Below, piece by piece: positions 19,816 to 29,362 of a stretch of 64,000 bases of DNA. The notes under the pieces are model-generated. The model saw only the letters and a program-made list of their open reading frames with translations. It was not told the DNA's origin and ran no database searches. Source of the stretch: Halobacterium sp. CBA1132 (GTDB taxonomy: Archaea; Halobacteriota; Halobacteria; Halobacteriales; Halobacteriaceae); assembly GCF_001485535.1 (NCBI RefSeq), contig NZ_BCMZ01000001.1, positions 1 through 64,000 on the forward strand. The letters run 5' to 3'. Position 1 is the first letter of the stretch. Each line of letters opens with the position of its first letter. The translations under genes and the position numbers were made by a program.

Positions 19816-20451
19816 TTACGCGGTGAGCTCTTCGACGGGCTCCTCGACGTCCTCGCCGGTCTCTCGGAACACCTGTCCCTCGAACAGTGTGACCATCACG
19901 TCGTCGTTCTCCCACGCGCCGTTCGGGAGGCCGGCCTTCCGACAGGTTCGGTCGAGATACTCGAAGACGCTCCAGTCGTTCTCGACGGGCAGCGTCGGAT
20001 ACATCCAGCCGTGCTTGCCGTCGCCGTCGATGGCGACGCCGTGGACGCCGAGTTCGATGTCGTCGACGGGGTCGTCCGTGAGGACGAGATTCGAGACGGT
20101 GCAGACGGAGACGCGAAGGTTCGGTAGCTCCGCGGCCTCGACTTCCGAGCCACACGACGCGTCGGAGGCGGCCTTGATTGACGCCTCGACGATGGCGTGT
20201 CCGAGCTGCTGGTCGCGGCTCCCGAGGTCGCGGGCGGACTCCTGAGCGCCCGCGCAGCCCCGGAGTCGGCCGCGACCGTGGGTCGACTCCAGTCGCACGA
20301 ACGCGCTCGTTCGGTTGTAGAAGGCGTCTCGCATGCTTCCGGGCTGCTCGCGCTGGCCGTTCCGGACGAACGCCTCGACGGATTCGCGTGCTAGTTCAAC
20401 CGTCCGAGCGCCGTCCTCGAAGGAAAGTACTACTGACTGGGCCTCGGCCAT
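19816..20451 (-). CDS. AMMECR1 domain protein (TIGR00296)
   Basis: A 211-residue single-domain AMMECR1 protein, conserved from archaea to humans with unknown biochemical function. The hallmark LRGCAGAQ (LRGCIG-like) motif is near residue 83; the C-terminal ENDDVMVTLFEGQVFRE strand is also typical. Two conserved cysteines (LRGC and SVCTV) could act in chemistry or metal binding. Single gene, convergent with pncB. Confidence 0.93.
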   Translation of the reverse strand: MAEAQSVVLSFEDGARTVELARESVEAFVRNGQREQPGSMRDAFYNRTSAFVRLESTHGRGRLRGCAGAQESARDLGSRDQQLGHAIVEASIKAASDASCGSEVEAAELPNLRVSVCTVSNLVLTDDPVDDIELGVHGVAIDGDGKHGWMYPTLPVENDWSVFEYLDRTCRKAGLPNGAWENDDVMVTLFEGQVFRETGEDVEEPVEELTA

Positions 20452-20702
20452 ACGAGTCTATTTATGGCAAGGATTAACTTGAAGGCTTCCCCTCGTGGGC
20501 GAGAACCGTGAAGGATTTCACCTCGGCTGCACAGCACGACCGAATCGCCAAACGTGAGCCGTTTCTCCACATACCAGTTGGGTGATTGATGACAAATTCG
20601 TATAATTCCGCTAGCCACAAGGTTGAATACTGCAGGGTTCGTCGGCGCTGGCTCCGACAGCCGACCCAATCGCACCCCTTAACCCCGCGGCACTCCTAGT
20701 AC

Positions 20703-21139
20703 GGGCGAGCAGAGGGAGCCTGGCTCCCGTGCCGCGAGGCATGAGGAAAGTCCCCCCACCCGTTCGGGCAGGCGGCCGGATGCAAATCCGGGACGGGAGA
20801 CCGTCGGCACTGGAACAGAGACGACACGTCCCTCTCGGACCGATGAGGCGTGCGACCCGACCCGCGAGGGGAGGAAGCTAACCCGCCGAGGGAGGCGTGA
20901 CCGACGAACGTCGGTCACGTTACAGGTGAGCGGCGTCAGCCGCGAACCGCGCGGCTTTGCCGCGTTGAGGCGAACGGCACTCCCGTTCGCTGAAGAGAGG
21001 GGAGCGATGGAACGGCTAATCCCCGCCGGTGCAAGTCCACGCGCGCAAGGTAGCCCGACGCACCCGCAAGGGGCCGTGTGGACGCTCAGCCGAATGCCAG
21101 GCCGAACAGAAGGGGGCTTACTCCCCTCCAGCTCGTCCC
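20703..21139 (+). ncRNA. rnpB: RNase P RNA (archaeal type A)
   Basis: About 437 nt. The conserved 5' core is gaggaaagtccccc (20750-20763) after the cggctcccgtgccgc region; the 3' half has the ggtgcaagtcc core (21028-21038), matching conserved regions of RNase P RNA. The ends pair to give helix P1: gggcgagc (20703-20710) with gctcgtcc (21131-21138), one G-U pair. It is the catalytic part of the ribonucleoprotein that trims tRNA 5' leaders. Ends are set by P1 pairing, accurate to a few bases. Confidence 0.93.
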
Positions 21140-21172
21140 TTTTTGCGGAGTCGCATCGCGACTCCGCAAAAA
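21140..21172. terminator. strong hairpin directly after rnpB
   Basis: A perfect 15-bp stem (tttttgcggagtcgc, then atc loop, then its complement) starts at the base after the RNase P RNA. T-run on one side and A-run on the other give it a bidirectional terminator look. A second palindrome (cgagagagc, 2-nt loop) follows at 21180-21199. Inferred from structure and position. Confidence 0.6.
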
Positions 21173-21350
21173 TCTACACCGAGAGAGCTCGCTCTCTCGA
21201 GCCCTGCCTCACTGCGTTCGGCAGGACGCTGAAAAAGACAGCAACCGCTACCGGGTGTGAAATATCGACCCAGAGCGTCGCTGTCCGACAGCCGGTGTAT
21301 CTTCCGAACGGTTCTCGGCGCTGAAAACACGGAAAACGGCTACGGGAGCG

Positions 21351-21590
21351 TTACGAGCTCTCGGTGCCGGCAATCGCCGTCAGCGGGGTCGCGCCGCCGA
21401 CGATGGCGCCGGCGGTCAGCACCGCCGCCGCGAGGGTCACGAAGTCGTCGCCGGGGTTGAGTCCGGCGAGACTCGCGCCCGCGTCGACGATGAAGATGGT
21501 GACGAAGAAGCTGATTACCGCGAGCGCGAGCAGCAGCGCCACCGCGATGACGCTGCCGACGAGTTCGCCGACGGAGTTGAGAACGGACAT
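21351..21590 (-). CDS. small two-helix membrane protein
   Basis: A 79-residue protein with two long hydrophobic segments (about residues 8-36 and 48-74) and a short polar loop with NPGDD. No conserved catalytic residue is seen and I do not recognise a named family. It stands alone between rnpB and the nuclease-like gene. Confidence 0.65.
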   Translation of the reverse strand: MSVLNSVGELVGSVIAVALLLALAVISFFVTIFIVDAGASLAGLNPGDDFVTLAAAVLTAGAIVGGATPLTAIAGTESS

Positions 21591-21650
21591 TGTGTCTCTC
21601 TAAGAAGTGACACGGCGGCGAGGGATAAACACCGAGGGGAACGTGACGGA

Positions 21651-22376
21651 CTACGGTTCGACGAACCACTGGTACTGTCGCGGTGTCGCGTAGAGGACTG
21701 CAGTGTCGGCCGCTTCCCCGGTGGCAGTCAGCCACTCCCGGGCTATGCGGCCCAGCCGTTCGTATGCTCGATTGTGCGCCCGTTCGCCCTCCGTCACCGG
21801 TGGGCAGTAGAGGTAGTTCTTGTTCGAGACTAGCAGCAGGAACGTCTCAACGTCGTCGGGCAGGCGCGCTAGCTCCTCGAAATCCGGACCGAGGCTGTTC
21901 TCCTCGACGTCCAAGGCGTCCCGCAGTTCGTCGTCCGAGAGTGCCGCCAACTCGGACGCGGCAGCCGTCGTCGGGAACCGCGGTTTGTTCTTCACGTACT
22001 TCACCTCGAACGCGGCGTCGAGGTCGGACGCCGAGAACCGCTTCGAGCCGTCGTGCCACTCGACTGCGTCGACAGTTTCTCCGAGGACTGCGAGGTCGAT
22101 TCGCTCGTTCTCCTGTACGGTCAGTTCGGGATGGACGCGTGTGAGGGCGTCCGATTCCCGCCACTTTGACTCGATGGTCGTCCAGTACGCCCGCTTGTAC
22201 CCGTCGCTGGTGTGTGTCAGTGAGGGGTGTTTCCCGTTCGTCCGGAGAGCGTCGATGTCGGCGAGGCGTCGACGCAACTCCTCGTAGAGCCGCGCCTGCA
22301 CCTCGAACTCCACTGTGAAGTCGATTGGCCGAGCGACGAACTCCGACGCCACGGACTCGCAGGCGTCTCGGAACAT
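21651..22376 (-). CDS. PD-(D/E)XK nuclease-like protein coupled to the aminopeptidase gene
   Basis: A 241-residue cytoplasmic protein of no family I can name. The stretch NERIDLAVLG followed about 22 residues later by AAFEVKYVKNK looks like the D...ExK core of restriction-endonuclease-fold proteins, with the helix before it rich in charged residues. The ATG at 22376 shares one base with the TGA of the upstream aminopeptidase gene (TGATG), so translation is probably coupled. It may be a nuclease or a non-catalytic member of the fold; the pairing with a peptidase is unexplained. Confidence 0.65.
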   Translation of the reverse strand: MFRDACESVASEFVARPIDFTVEFEVQARLYEELRRRLADIDALRTNGKHPSLTHTSDGYKRAYWTTIESKWRESDALTRVHPELTVQENERIDLAVLGETVDAVEWHDGSKRFSASDLDAAFEVKYVKNKPRFPTTAAASELAALSDDELRDALDVEENSLGPDFEELARLPDDVETFLLLVSNKNYLYCPPVTEGERAHNRAYERLGRIAREWLTATGEAADTAVLYATPRQYQWFVEP

Positions 22377-23479
22377 CACTCCTCGAAGCCGTCTTCCCAC
22401 CGGAAGGTCCCGTCGCGCTGGACGACCTCCCCGTCGACTTCCATGTAGGAGTCCTCGCTGACGTCGGTAATCATGTCGACGTGGACGGCCGAGTCGTTGG
22501 CTTCGTCCTCGTGGCCCTCGGGGTAGTTCGACTCGTAGGCTCGGCCGAGCGCGAGGTGGACGGTGTCGCCCATCTTCTCGTCGAAGAGAACGGAGTCGGT
22601 GAACTGGTCGATGCCGCGGTTCATCCCGATGCCGAGTTCGCCGAGGCGGCGCGCGCCGTCGTCGGTGTCCAGAATCTCGCCGACGACCTGCTCGTTCTGC
22701 GCGGCGCTGTAGTCGACGACTTCGCCGTCCTCGAACGTGAGGTGGACGTCTTGGACGCGCTCGCCGTGAATCGTCATCGGGACGTCGAAGAACACCTCGC
22801 CCTCGGTGGCGTGGGGCGCGGTGAACACTTCGCCCGAGGGGAGGTTGTGCGAATCGTAGGCGACGGACGCCGCGGAGTTCACGGCGGTCCGGTTCTCGAT
22901 GGACATCGTGAGGTCGGTGTCCGCCTTGACGAGTCGCACCTCGCTGCCGGCGTCGAGAATCTCTTTCATGTTCGCCATCTGGTCCGCGAGGCTCTCCCAG
23001 TCGCGGAGGATGGCGTCGTACGCGAACTCCCGGTACTCCTCGTAGGACATGTTCGCCTGCTGGGCGAGCGACCGCGTCGGGTGGACCGTCGACACCCAGT
23101 CGGCGTCCAAGCGCGCTTCCCGGATTCCCTGCCGCGCTCTCGACTTCGCGCGCCGGACATCAGCGGGGACGTCCGAGCCCTCGCTGGTGTTGCGGCCGCC
23201 GCCGACGATGAGCACGACGTCGGCGTTCTCGTAGAGTGCGAGTTCGTAGTCGGGGTCCTCGTCGAAGCCGTCGCCGTGGGCGAGCGCGTACGCTCGGTTG
23301 AGTTCGCCCGACGAGTACGTCGTGACGAGGTTCGCGCCGCGCTCGCCGACCTTCTCGGCGACGGCGACGGCGAGTTCGTGGGCGTCCGGCCCGACGGTCA
23401 ACACCACGTCGTCGCCTTCCTCGACGCGCGCGCTCCAGTCCACCAGCACTTCGGCGTGGTCCTCGATACGGGGGTCCAT
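22376..23479 (-). CDS. aminopeptidase, M29 family
   Basis: A 367-residue metalloaminopeptidase of the thermophilic-aminopeptidase (M29) family, removing N-terminal residues from peptides in the cytoplasm. Family blocks: NTSEGSDVP, NLPSGEVFTAPHATEGEVFFD (metal-ligand Glu residues), GELGIGMNRGIDQFTDSVLFDEKMGDTVHLALG (Glu and His ligands) and DSAVHVDMI. Length fits M29. First of a coupled pair with the nuclease-like gene. A neighbouring peptide importer supplies a plausible substrate source but lies 11 kb away. Confidence 0.93.
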   Translation of the reverse strand: MDPRIEDHAEVLVDWSARVEEGDDVVLTVGPDAHELAVAVAEKVGERGANLVTTYSSGELNRAYALAHGDGFDEDPDYELALYENADVVLIVGGGRNTSEGSDVPADVRRAKSRARQGIREARLDADWVSTVHPTRSLAQQANMSYEEYREFAYDAILRDWESLADQMANMKEILDAGSEVRLVKADTDLTMSIENRTAVNSAASVAYDSHNLPSGEVFTAPHATEGEVFFDVPMTIHGERVQDVHLTFEDGEVVDYSAAQNEQVVGEILDTDDGARRLGELGIGMNRGIDQFTDSVLFDEKMGDTVHLALGRAYESNYPEGHEDEANDSAVHVDMITDVSEDSYMEVDGEVVQRDGTFRWEDGFEE

Positions 23480-23539
23480 ACGTCTCGTGCCGTCCGCCGA
23501 GAGAAAAAGCAGTCGGGTACCGGCCGGCGACGCGGGGAA

Positions 23540-26179
23540 CTACTCGTAGACGAGGACGGTGCCGAACGACGTCTCGACGACCGCGACCTCCTCGCCGGTC
23601 TGCGCGCGGTACTCCTCGTCGACGGTCAGCCAGTCGGCGTCCAGTTCGTACGTCTCGCCGGCGGCGTCGACGGTGACGACGTCCCCGGAGTGCATCTGCG
23701 CTTGAATCTCGGCGGGGTCGGCGGCGTCGACGGCCTGCATCACCGCGCCGGCCTCACTGCGGAACTCGGGGCCGATTTCGGACTCGTCGGCGTCGACCTC
23801 GACGGGGACGAGTTCGATGTCCGGGCGCCCCTCGACGAGTTTGATGGGGGCGTTGACGGTCTCGCTGAGGTCGTACGTGTCAAGCGTCGCCTCCTCGCTG
23901 CGGTCGAAGTAGAGTTCGACGCGGTCCAGCGACTCGTTGAGCGGGATGTGGTTCTCGGACTTCCACGCGCGCACCTCGCTGGCGGTCTCGGCGATGTGCT
24001 CGCCGGCGACCTCCGCCTCCTCGTCGAGCATGTCGACGTCGGGCCACGAGGCGTTGTGGACGCTGCCCTCCGTGCCGGGGAGGTGGTTCCAGATTTCCTC
24101 GGTGACGTGCGGGCTGAACGGCGACAGCATCCGGACGACGGACGTGACTGCCGTGTAGAGGGTCTTCTCGGCGGCGGCGCGCTCGCCGGGTCGCCCGTTG
24201 TACAGGCGGCCCTTGACGAGTTCGACGTAGTCGTCGGCGAGGTCCTCCCACGCGAACTCGCGGAGGCGGCGCAGCGCCGCGTCGAAGCGGTACGCCTCCA
24301 TCTCGGCTTCGACCTCGTCGGCGACCCGCGTCAGTTCCGAGAGCAGCCAGCGGTCGGCGTCCCGGTAGGCGGGGTCGGAGACATCGGGCGTGTCCTCGTC
24401 GAAGTGGCCGCCCGCGAACTTCACGATGTTCCAGAGCTTCGTGAGGAACCGCGACGCGGACGTGACTTCCTTCCACTGGAACTGGACGTCGCTGCCGGGT
24501 TGGCCGCCGAGCGCGAGCGCCTGCCGGACGGCGTCCGCGGAGTACTCCTCGATGGCCTCGTCGGGCGCGACGACGTTCCCGCGGGATTTGGACATCTTGT
24601 TGCCGTCGTCACCGAACACCATGCCGTTGACGAGGATGTCCTCCCACGGCGCCTCGTCGGTGAGCGCGCCCGTCCGCAGCAGCGTGTAGAACGCCCACGT
24701 GCGGATGATGTCGTGGCCCTGCGGGCGCAGGCCAACCGGCTCGAACTCGTCCAAGTCGATGTCCTGTGGCCACCCGGAGATGTGGAGGGGCGTAATCGAG
24801 GAGTCCATCCACGTGTCCATGACGTCGGTCTCGCCGCGCCAGTCGTGGCTGCCGCACTCGGGACAGGCGCCGACCGCGGGGTCTTCCTCGGTGGGGTCGA
24901 CGGGCGTCTCGGCGTCCTCGGCGATGTGCCAGTGGCCGCAGTCCGCGCACTCCCACGCGGGAATCGGCGTCGCGAACACGCGCTGCCGGGAGATGACCCA
25001 GTCCCACTCCATGCCCTCCGCCCAGTCGACGAGGCGGTCGTGCATGTGCTCGGGAATCCACTCGACGTCCTCGGCCTTCTCCAGAATCAGGTCCTGGTCG
25101 ACCTCGACGAACCACTGCTCCTTGGAGAGAATCTCGATGGGCGTGTCACACCGCCAGCACGCGCCGACGCTCTGCTCGGTGGGCTCGGTGTCGTTGAGGT
25201 AGCCCCCGTCGTCGAGGGCGTCCGCGATTTCGCCCTTCGCGTCGTCGATGGTGAGACCCCCGAATTCGCCGGCCTCCTCGGTGAGGTGGCCGTCCTCGGT
25301 GAACACCGACCGCAGGTCGAGGTCGTACTCGGCCCACCAGTCGACGTCCTGCTTGTCCCCGAACGTACAGATCATGACGGCGCCTGACCCGAACTCGGGG
25401 TCGACCTCGTCGTCGGCGAGCAGTTCGACCTCCTGCCCGAACAGCGGGACTTCGAACGTGTCGCCGACGCGGCCCTCGAAGCGCTCGTCGTCGGGGTCGA
25501 CGGCCATTCCGACGCAGGCCGCCAGCAGTTCCGGGCGCGTGGTCGCGATTTCGATGTCGTCGTTGCCGACGCCCTCGAAGGTGACGTAGTACAGCGTGCC
25601 CTCGCGGTCGACGTTCTCGACTTCGGCGTCCGCGATGGCGGTCTCGCAGCGCGGGCACCAGTTGACGGGGTGCTCGTCGCGGTAGACCATGTCGTCGTCG
25701 GCCATCTCGACGAACGACGACTGCGTCTGCCCCCAGTACTCGGGGTCCATCGTGCGGAACTCCGCCGACCAGTCCTGCGAGAACCCCATCTGGGTCATCG
25801 TCTGTTTCATCTCCGCGATGCGGGCCTCGGTGTGTTCGACGCACATCTCCCGGAACTCCTCGCGGGAGACGTCCGTCCGGTGGATGTCGTGGTTCTCCTC
25901 GACTTTGACTTCGGTCGGGAGGCCGTGGCAGTCCCAGCCCTGCGGGAAGAGGACGGCGTCGCCCTGCAGGCGGTGGAAGCGCGCGGTGAAGTCGATGTAC
26001 GACCAGCCGAGCGCGTGACCGAGGTGGAGGTTCCCGGTGGGGTACGGCGGCGGCGTGTCGATGATGTACTCGGTGTCCGAGTCGCTGGGGTCGAACTCGT
26101 AGACGTCGGAGTCCTGCCAGTCGTCTTGCCACTCGGATTCGATGCGGTCGGGGTCGTAGCTGTCCGGAATGTTCGTCAT
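23540..26179 (-). CDS. valS: valyl-tRNA synthetase
   Basis: An 879-residue class I aminoacyl-tRNA synthetase. The HIGH motif appears as [11 protein letters not shown] (residues 48-58) and KMSKS as NKMSKSRGN near residue 528. Zinc-binding Cys pairs in the editing and linker parts are clear ([21 protein letters not shown]). [17 protein letters not shown] identifies the valine branch, and length fits archaeal ValS. It charges tRNA-Val. Single gene, 61 bp upstream (in gene order) of the M29 aminopeptidase gene and on the same strand. Confidence 0.96.
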   Translation of the reverse strand: MTNIPDSYDPDRIESEWQDDWQDSDVYEFDPSDSDTEYIIDTPPPYPTGNLHLGHALGWSYIDFTARFHRLQGDAVLFPQGWDCHGLPTEVKVEENHDIHRTDVSREEFREMCVEHTEARIAEMKQTMTQMGFSQDWSAEFRTMDPEYWGQTQSSFVEMADDDMVYRDEHPVNWCPRCETAIADAEVENVDREGTLYYVTFEGVGNDDIEIATTRPELLAACVGMAVDPDDERFEGRVGDTFEVPLFGQEVELLADDEVDPEFGSGAVMICTFGDKQDVDWWAEYDLDLRSVFTEDGHLTEEAGEFGGLTIDDAKGEIADALDDGGYLNDTEPTEQSVGACWRCDTPIEILSKEQWFVEVDQDLILEKAEDVEWIPEHMHDRLVDWAEGMEWDWVISRQRVFATPIPAWECADCGHWHIAEDAETPVDPTEEDPAVGACPECGSHDWRGETDVMDTWMDSSITPLHISGWPQDIDLDEFEPVGLRPQGHDIIRTWAFYTLLRTGALTDEAPWEDILVNGMVFGDDGNKMSKSRGNVVAPDEAIEEYSADAVRQALALGGQPGSDVQFQWKEVTSASRFLTKLWNIVKFAGGHFDEDTPDVSDPAYRDADRWLLSELTRVADEVEAEMEAYRFDAALRRLREFAWEDLADDYVELVKGRLYNGRPGERAAAEKTLYTAVTSVVRMLSPFSPHVTEEIWNHLPGTEGSVHNASWPDVDMLDEEAEVAGEHIAETASEVRAWKSENHIPLNESLDRVELYFDRSEEATLDTYDLSETVNAPIKLVEGRPDIELVPVEVDADESEIGPEFRSEAGAVMQAVDAADPAEIQAQMHSGDVVTVDAAGETYELDADWLTVDEEYRAQTGEEVAVVETSFGTVLVYE

Positions 26180-26352
26180 AGCTGGGTGGGTCGTCGGCCG
26201 CGGTCGCGTGTCTGTGCGTGCGAGTCGTGACGAGAAGAGGGCTTACACACGTACTACCGCGAGCTCGACGCGCATACGTCAGCGGAGCGGAGGCGCGGCA
26301 ATAAAGGTTCCCGTCCCGGGTGGTGACGTGACACGGCGCTCGCTCGCCCTTA

Positions 26353-26403
26353 TTTAGGCTGGCCGAAAAACCGACGCGCTTTTATTCTTTAGGCTAACCT
26401 AAA
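26353..26403. promoter_or_regulatory. iron-repressor (DtxR/SirR/Idr-like) operators and promoter of the iron-binding protein gene
   Basis: A palindrome tttaggctaacctaaa lies at 26388-26403, just before the ATG at 26409. An imperfect copy (tttaggctggccgaaa) lies 35 bp upstream at 26353-26368. A tttatt box at about 26380 sits 27 bases before the ATG, implying a leaderless mRNA, with the operator between box and start. The ttaggc half-sites match known metal-dependent repressor boxes of the DtxR family. Confidence 0.8.
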
Positions 26404-26408
26404 CGAGT

Positions 26409-27560
26409 ATGCGACGACGCACGTTCATCAAATCCGGAACCGCAGCGACCGTCGCCGGCCTGCTCGCCGGCTGCACCAGCAACTCGGAGTCCGACGGGTC
26501 GACTACCGAGCCGACTACTGCATCGGATACGACCACCAGTTCTTCCGACGAGACGACCGCCGACGACGGCTCGTACAGCGTCTCCATCGAGCCGATGGGC
26601 GAGGTCGAGTTCGACGCCGTGCCCGAGACGTGGGTCGCGAACAACGGTAGCTGGGCCGACATGGGCGTCGCGCTCGGCCGCGAACCGCCGGAAGCCGTCT
26701 GGCTCGCGAACCGCTACCACACCCGGTACTACGACGACATCGACGGCGTCTCCGTCGACGCCAGCGGCATGACCTCGCTCTATCAGGGCGGCGTCGACAA
26801 AGAACTGTTCTACTCGCTGGACGCCGACGTCCACGTCATCGACCCGAACTTCCTGCTCAACCGCTTCAGCGGCTGGAACCAATCGGACATCGACGAAATC
26901 GAGGACGGCGTCGGGCCGTTCTTCGGCAACAGCATCTTCTCGCGGGGCTACGGGTGGCACGAGGACTACCAGTACTACACGCTCTACGAGGCCTTCGAGA
27001 AGCTCGCGCAGGTGTTCCAGCGCACGGAGCGCTACGAGGCCTTCGAGAGCCTCCACGACGACTTCCAGTCGAACGTCAGCGATGTCGTGCCCGCCGAGAG
27101 CGAGCGCCCGAGCGTCGCCATCATGTGGGCGGCCGGCGACGAACCCACGTCGTTCTCCCCGTACCTCATCAGCGAGGGGACGAGCTTCAAGCAGTGGCGC
27201 GACCTCCAAGTCAACGACGCGCTCGCGAACACCGACGTCCGCGACTTCCACGCCTCCCGCGCAGAAGTCGACTTCGAGACGCTGCTCGAAATCGACCCGG
27301 ACGTCCTCCTGTTGCGCGGTCAGGAGGCCAAGACCGCCGAAGAGTTCCAGAACACGGTCGTCTCCTTCCTCGAAGACGACACCACCGCCAGCGACCTCAC
27401 CGCCGTCCAGAACGGCGACATCTACCGCGGCGGCCCGCTCTACCAGGGCCCGATTACGAACCTCGTGCTCACCGAGCGCGGCGCACAGCAGCTCTACGAC
27501 GTCGACGAGGAGCTGTTCGACCGCGAGCGCGTCGCGAACATCGTCAACGGCGACTTCTGA
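26409..27560 (+). CDS. iron-siderophore ABC transporter binding lipoprotein
   Basis: A 383-residue solute-binding protein of the FecB/FepB type. Tat-like signal RRRTFIKSG and lipobox (LLAGC, Cys near 21) are followed by a Ser/Thr/Asp-rich linker to about residue 55. The two lobes flank a helix with the VFQRTERYEAFESLHDDF segment; ETLLEIDPDVLLLRGQEA and FLEDDTTASDLTAVQNGDIYRG are typical of periplasmic-binding-like metal carriers. It should capture iron(III)-chelates for the permease and ATPase at 28-30 kb, all three genes sharing the same type of operator. Confidence 0.9.
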   Translation: MRRRTFIKSGTAATVAGLLAGCTSNSESDGSTTEPTTASDTTTSSSDETTADDGSYSVSIEPMGEVEFDAVPETWVANNGSWADMGVALGREPPEAVWLANRYHTRYYDDIDGVSVDASGMTSLYQGGVDKELFYSLDADVHVIDPNFLLNRFSGWNQSDIDEIEDGVGPFFGNSIFSRGYGWHEDYQYYTLYEAFEKLAQVFQRTERYEAFESLHDDFQSNVSDVVPAESERPSVAIMWAAGDEPTSFSPYLISEGTSFKQWRDLQVNDALANTDVRDFHASRAEVDFETLLEIDPDVLLLRGQEAKTAEEFQNTVVSFLEDDTTASDLTAVQNGDIYRGGPLYQGPITNLVLTERGAQQLYDVDEELFDRERVANIVNGDF

Positions 27561-27700
27561 GCGCCGCCCGGCTACTCTTTCGCGGACGAGCGTGAGAGCC
27601 ACGGTCTCACGCTGTGCCGAACTCCGCCCGCTGGCTCCTCAGCAGGACGCGCAGCGGGTCGGCAACCCGCTGTGAAGCACTCACTGCGGGTGTGACGCTG

Positions 27701-27898
27701 TCAGAAACTGTTGATAGCGAGTTCGACGACTCCGGAAACGACCATCCCGATAGTCACCAACCAGAACCACTGCAGGTCCGTGGTCACTCCGACTATCGCG
27801 AAGACCGAAACCGCGGCGACGAGCGTGACCCAGTGGTCGTCACCACGGACGAATCGCACAATCCTCGTTACTACGGGAGCCGAGTCCTCGGAGGCCAT
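27701..27898 (-). CDS. small two-helix membrane protein
   Basis: A 65-residue protein with two hydrophobic helices (about 23-41 and 45-62). It is embedded between genes of the iron importer but on the opposite strand to the binding protein and without an operator of its own that I can see. Coding potential is supported only by length and composition; no family recognised. Confidence 0.5.
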   Translation of the reverse strand: MASEDSAPVVTRIVRFVRGDDHWVTLVAAVSVFAIVGVTTDLQWFWLVTIGMVVSGVVELAINSF

Positions 27899-28087
27899 GT
27901 CAGGTCGGTTACGAGTGCGTCCGCCGGCCTACTGCAAAAACCCACCGGCGGAACAGTCGGTTCGCCGACGCACGGTCTCGCCGCGCGTTTCACCGGCAAG
28001 CAGAGCTTACCGACCCTCACTCACTCCGTTCGTGAGGACACCGCGACGAGCGTAGCGAGAAAACCCGACGAAGTAAAACGGTACGCG

Positions 28088-29209
28088 CTACAGTTCGCCG
28101 ACGTCCTGCTGGCGCCGCATCAGATAGAGGAAGTACGGGCCGCCGACGACGCCGGTGACGATGCCCACCGGGACTTGGCCGACGGGGAGCGCGAGGCGCG
28201 CGATGACGTCCGCGGCGACCATCAGCGCGGGACCGGCGAACAGACAGCCGACCATCAACTGCTTGTAGTCGCTGCCGACGATGTTCCGGACGACGTGCGG
28301 GATGAGCAGGCCGACGAAGCCGACGATGCCCGCGATGGCGATGCTCGAAGCGGCCGCGAGCACGGCGACGCCCGCGAGCAGGAATCGGGTCCGTTCGACG
28401 GACATGCCGAGCGAGCGCGCGGTCTGTTCGCCGAGCGCGAGCACGTTCAGTTGGCGCGCGCTCACCAGCGAGAGCACGACCGAGCCGACCGCCCACGGGA
28501 GCGCGGGCCGGATGTGGCGCCACTCGACGCCAGTCAGCGACCCCGTGGTCCACGCGATGGCACTCTGGACGACGCCGAGGCTGTCCGCGAAGTAGAACAT
28601 CCCCTGCTGGAGGGAGGTGAAGACGGTGCTGACGATGACGCCCGCGAGCACGAGGCGCACCGGGCTCGTGCCGTTCTGCCACGCGATGGCGTACACGAGC
28701 ACGAACGCGCCCGCGCCGCCGAGCGCGGCGATGATGGGGAGGTAGGCGTTCAGCCCGCTGAACACGACGAGCGTCAGGAGGATGGCGAGACCGGCGCCGG
28801 AGGACACGCCGAGGATGTAGGGGCTGGCGAGTTCGTTGCGCGTGACCGCTTGGAAGATGGCGCCGGACACCGCGAGGCTCGCGCCGACGACGATTGCGGC
28901 GACCACGCGGGGCAGCCGGATGGTCCAGACGACGACGGTGCTGGTCGCCAGTTCCGGGAGTTCGCCCTGAAAGCCCGTAATCGTCCGCATCAGCGACTCG
29001 CCGACGACGAACTTCAGCAGCCACCGCGGGTCGTAGAGCACGTCGGTGTCGAACAGCGCTCTCAGCGCCTGTTCGAGGCTCATCGAGTACGAGCCGTACC
29101 GGACCTGCACGACGGCGCCGACGGCCACGACGACGATGCTCGCGGCGACGACAGCGACCAGCGAGCGGTCGATTCCGTCGCGGAGGCCTTCGGCGTCGCC
29201 TACGGACAT
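28088..29209 (-). CDS. iron ABC transporter permease (FecCD family)
   Basis: A 373-residue integral membrane permease with about ten hydrophobic helices. FecCD marks: WTIRLPRVVAAIVVGASLAVSGAIFQ, NELASPYILGVSSGAGLAI, and IAGIVGFVGLLIPHVVRNIVG, which contacts the ATPase. I use the ATG at 29209, preceded by a clear ribosome-binding site (ggagg, about 7 bases upstream); this puts the operator 78 bp upstream and implies a leader. It imports iron(III)-siderophore with the binding protein and the ATPase. Confidence 0.93.
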   Translation of the reverse strand: MSVGDAEGLRDGIDRSLVAVVAASIVVVAVGAVVQVRYGSYSMSLEQALRALFDTDVLYDPRWLLKFVVGESLMRTITGFQGELPELATSTVVVWTIRLPRVVAAIVVGASLAVSGAIFQAVTRNELASPYILGVSSGAGLAILLTLVVFSGLNAYLPIIAALGGAGAFVLVYAIAWQNGTSPVRLVLAGVIVSTVFTSLQQGMFYFADSLGVVQSAIAWTTGSLTGVEWRHIRPALPWAVGSVVLSLVSARQLNVLALGEQTARSLGMSVERTRFLLAGVAVLAAASSIAIAGIVGFVGLLIPHVVRNIVGSDYKQLMVGCLFAGPALMVAADVIARLALPVGQVPVGIVTGVVGGPYFLYLMRRQQDVGEL

Positions 29210-29286
29210 CGCTTCCTCCGGGAGGGGCGTCGCGTGCGTGTTCGTTCGCCGGGCGGGGTCGGGCGGCGAGTCGTCGCGTCCATTAT

Positions 29287-29304
29287 GTTTAGGGTGGCCT
29301 AAAC
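29287..29304. promoter_or_regulatory. iron-repressor-like operator before the permease gene
   Basis: The palindrome gtttagg-gtgg-cctaaac has perfect 7-bp arms and shares the ttagg/cctaa arms of the sites before the binding protein and ATPase genes. It most likely binds the same metal-dependent repressor. Inferred from sequence similarity. Confidence 0.75.
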
Positions 29305-29362
29305 GACGCAAAAGGATTTCGTTCCGCGCTCCTGCGGGGCGCCACGGCGGCCGGAACCGCCC

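Noticed and set aside
22325-25387. 1020-codon plus-strand frame
   Set aside because: It lies antisense to the M29 aminopeptidase and valS, both with clear family motifs; the long frame is a by-product of GC-rich codon bias.
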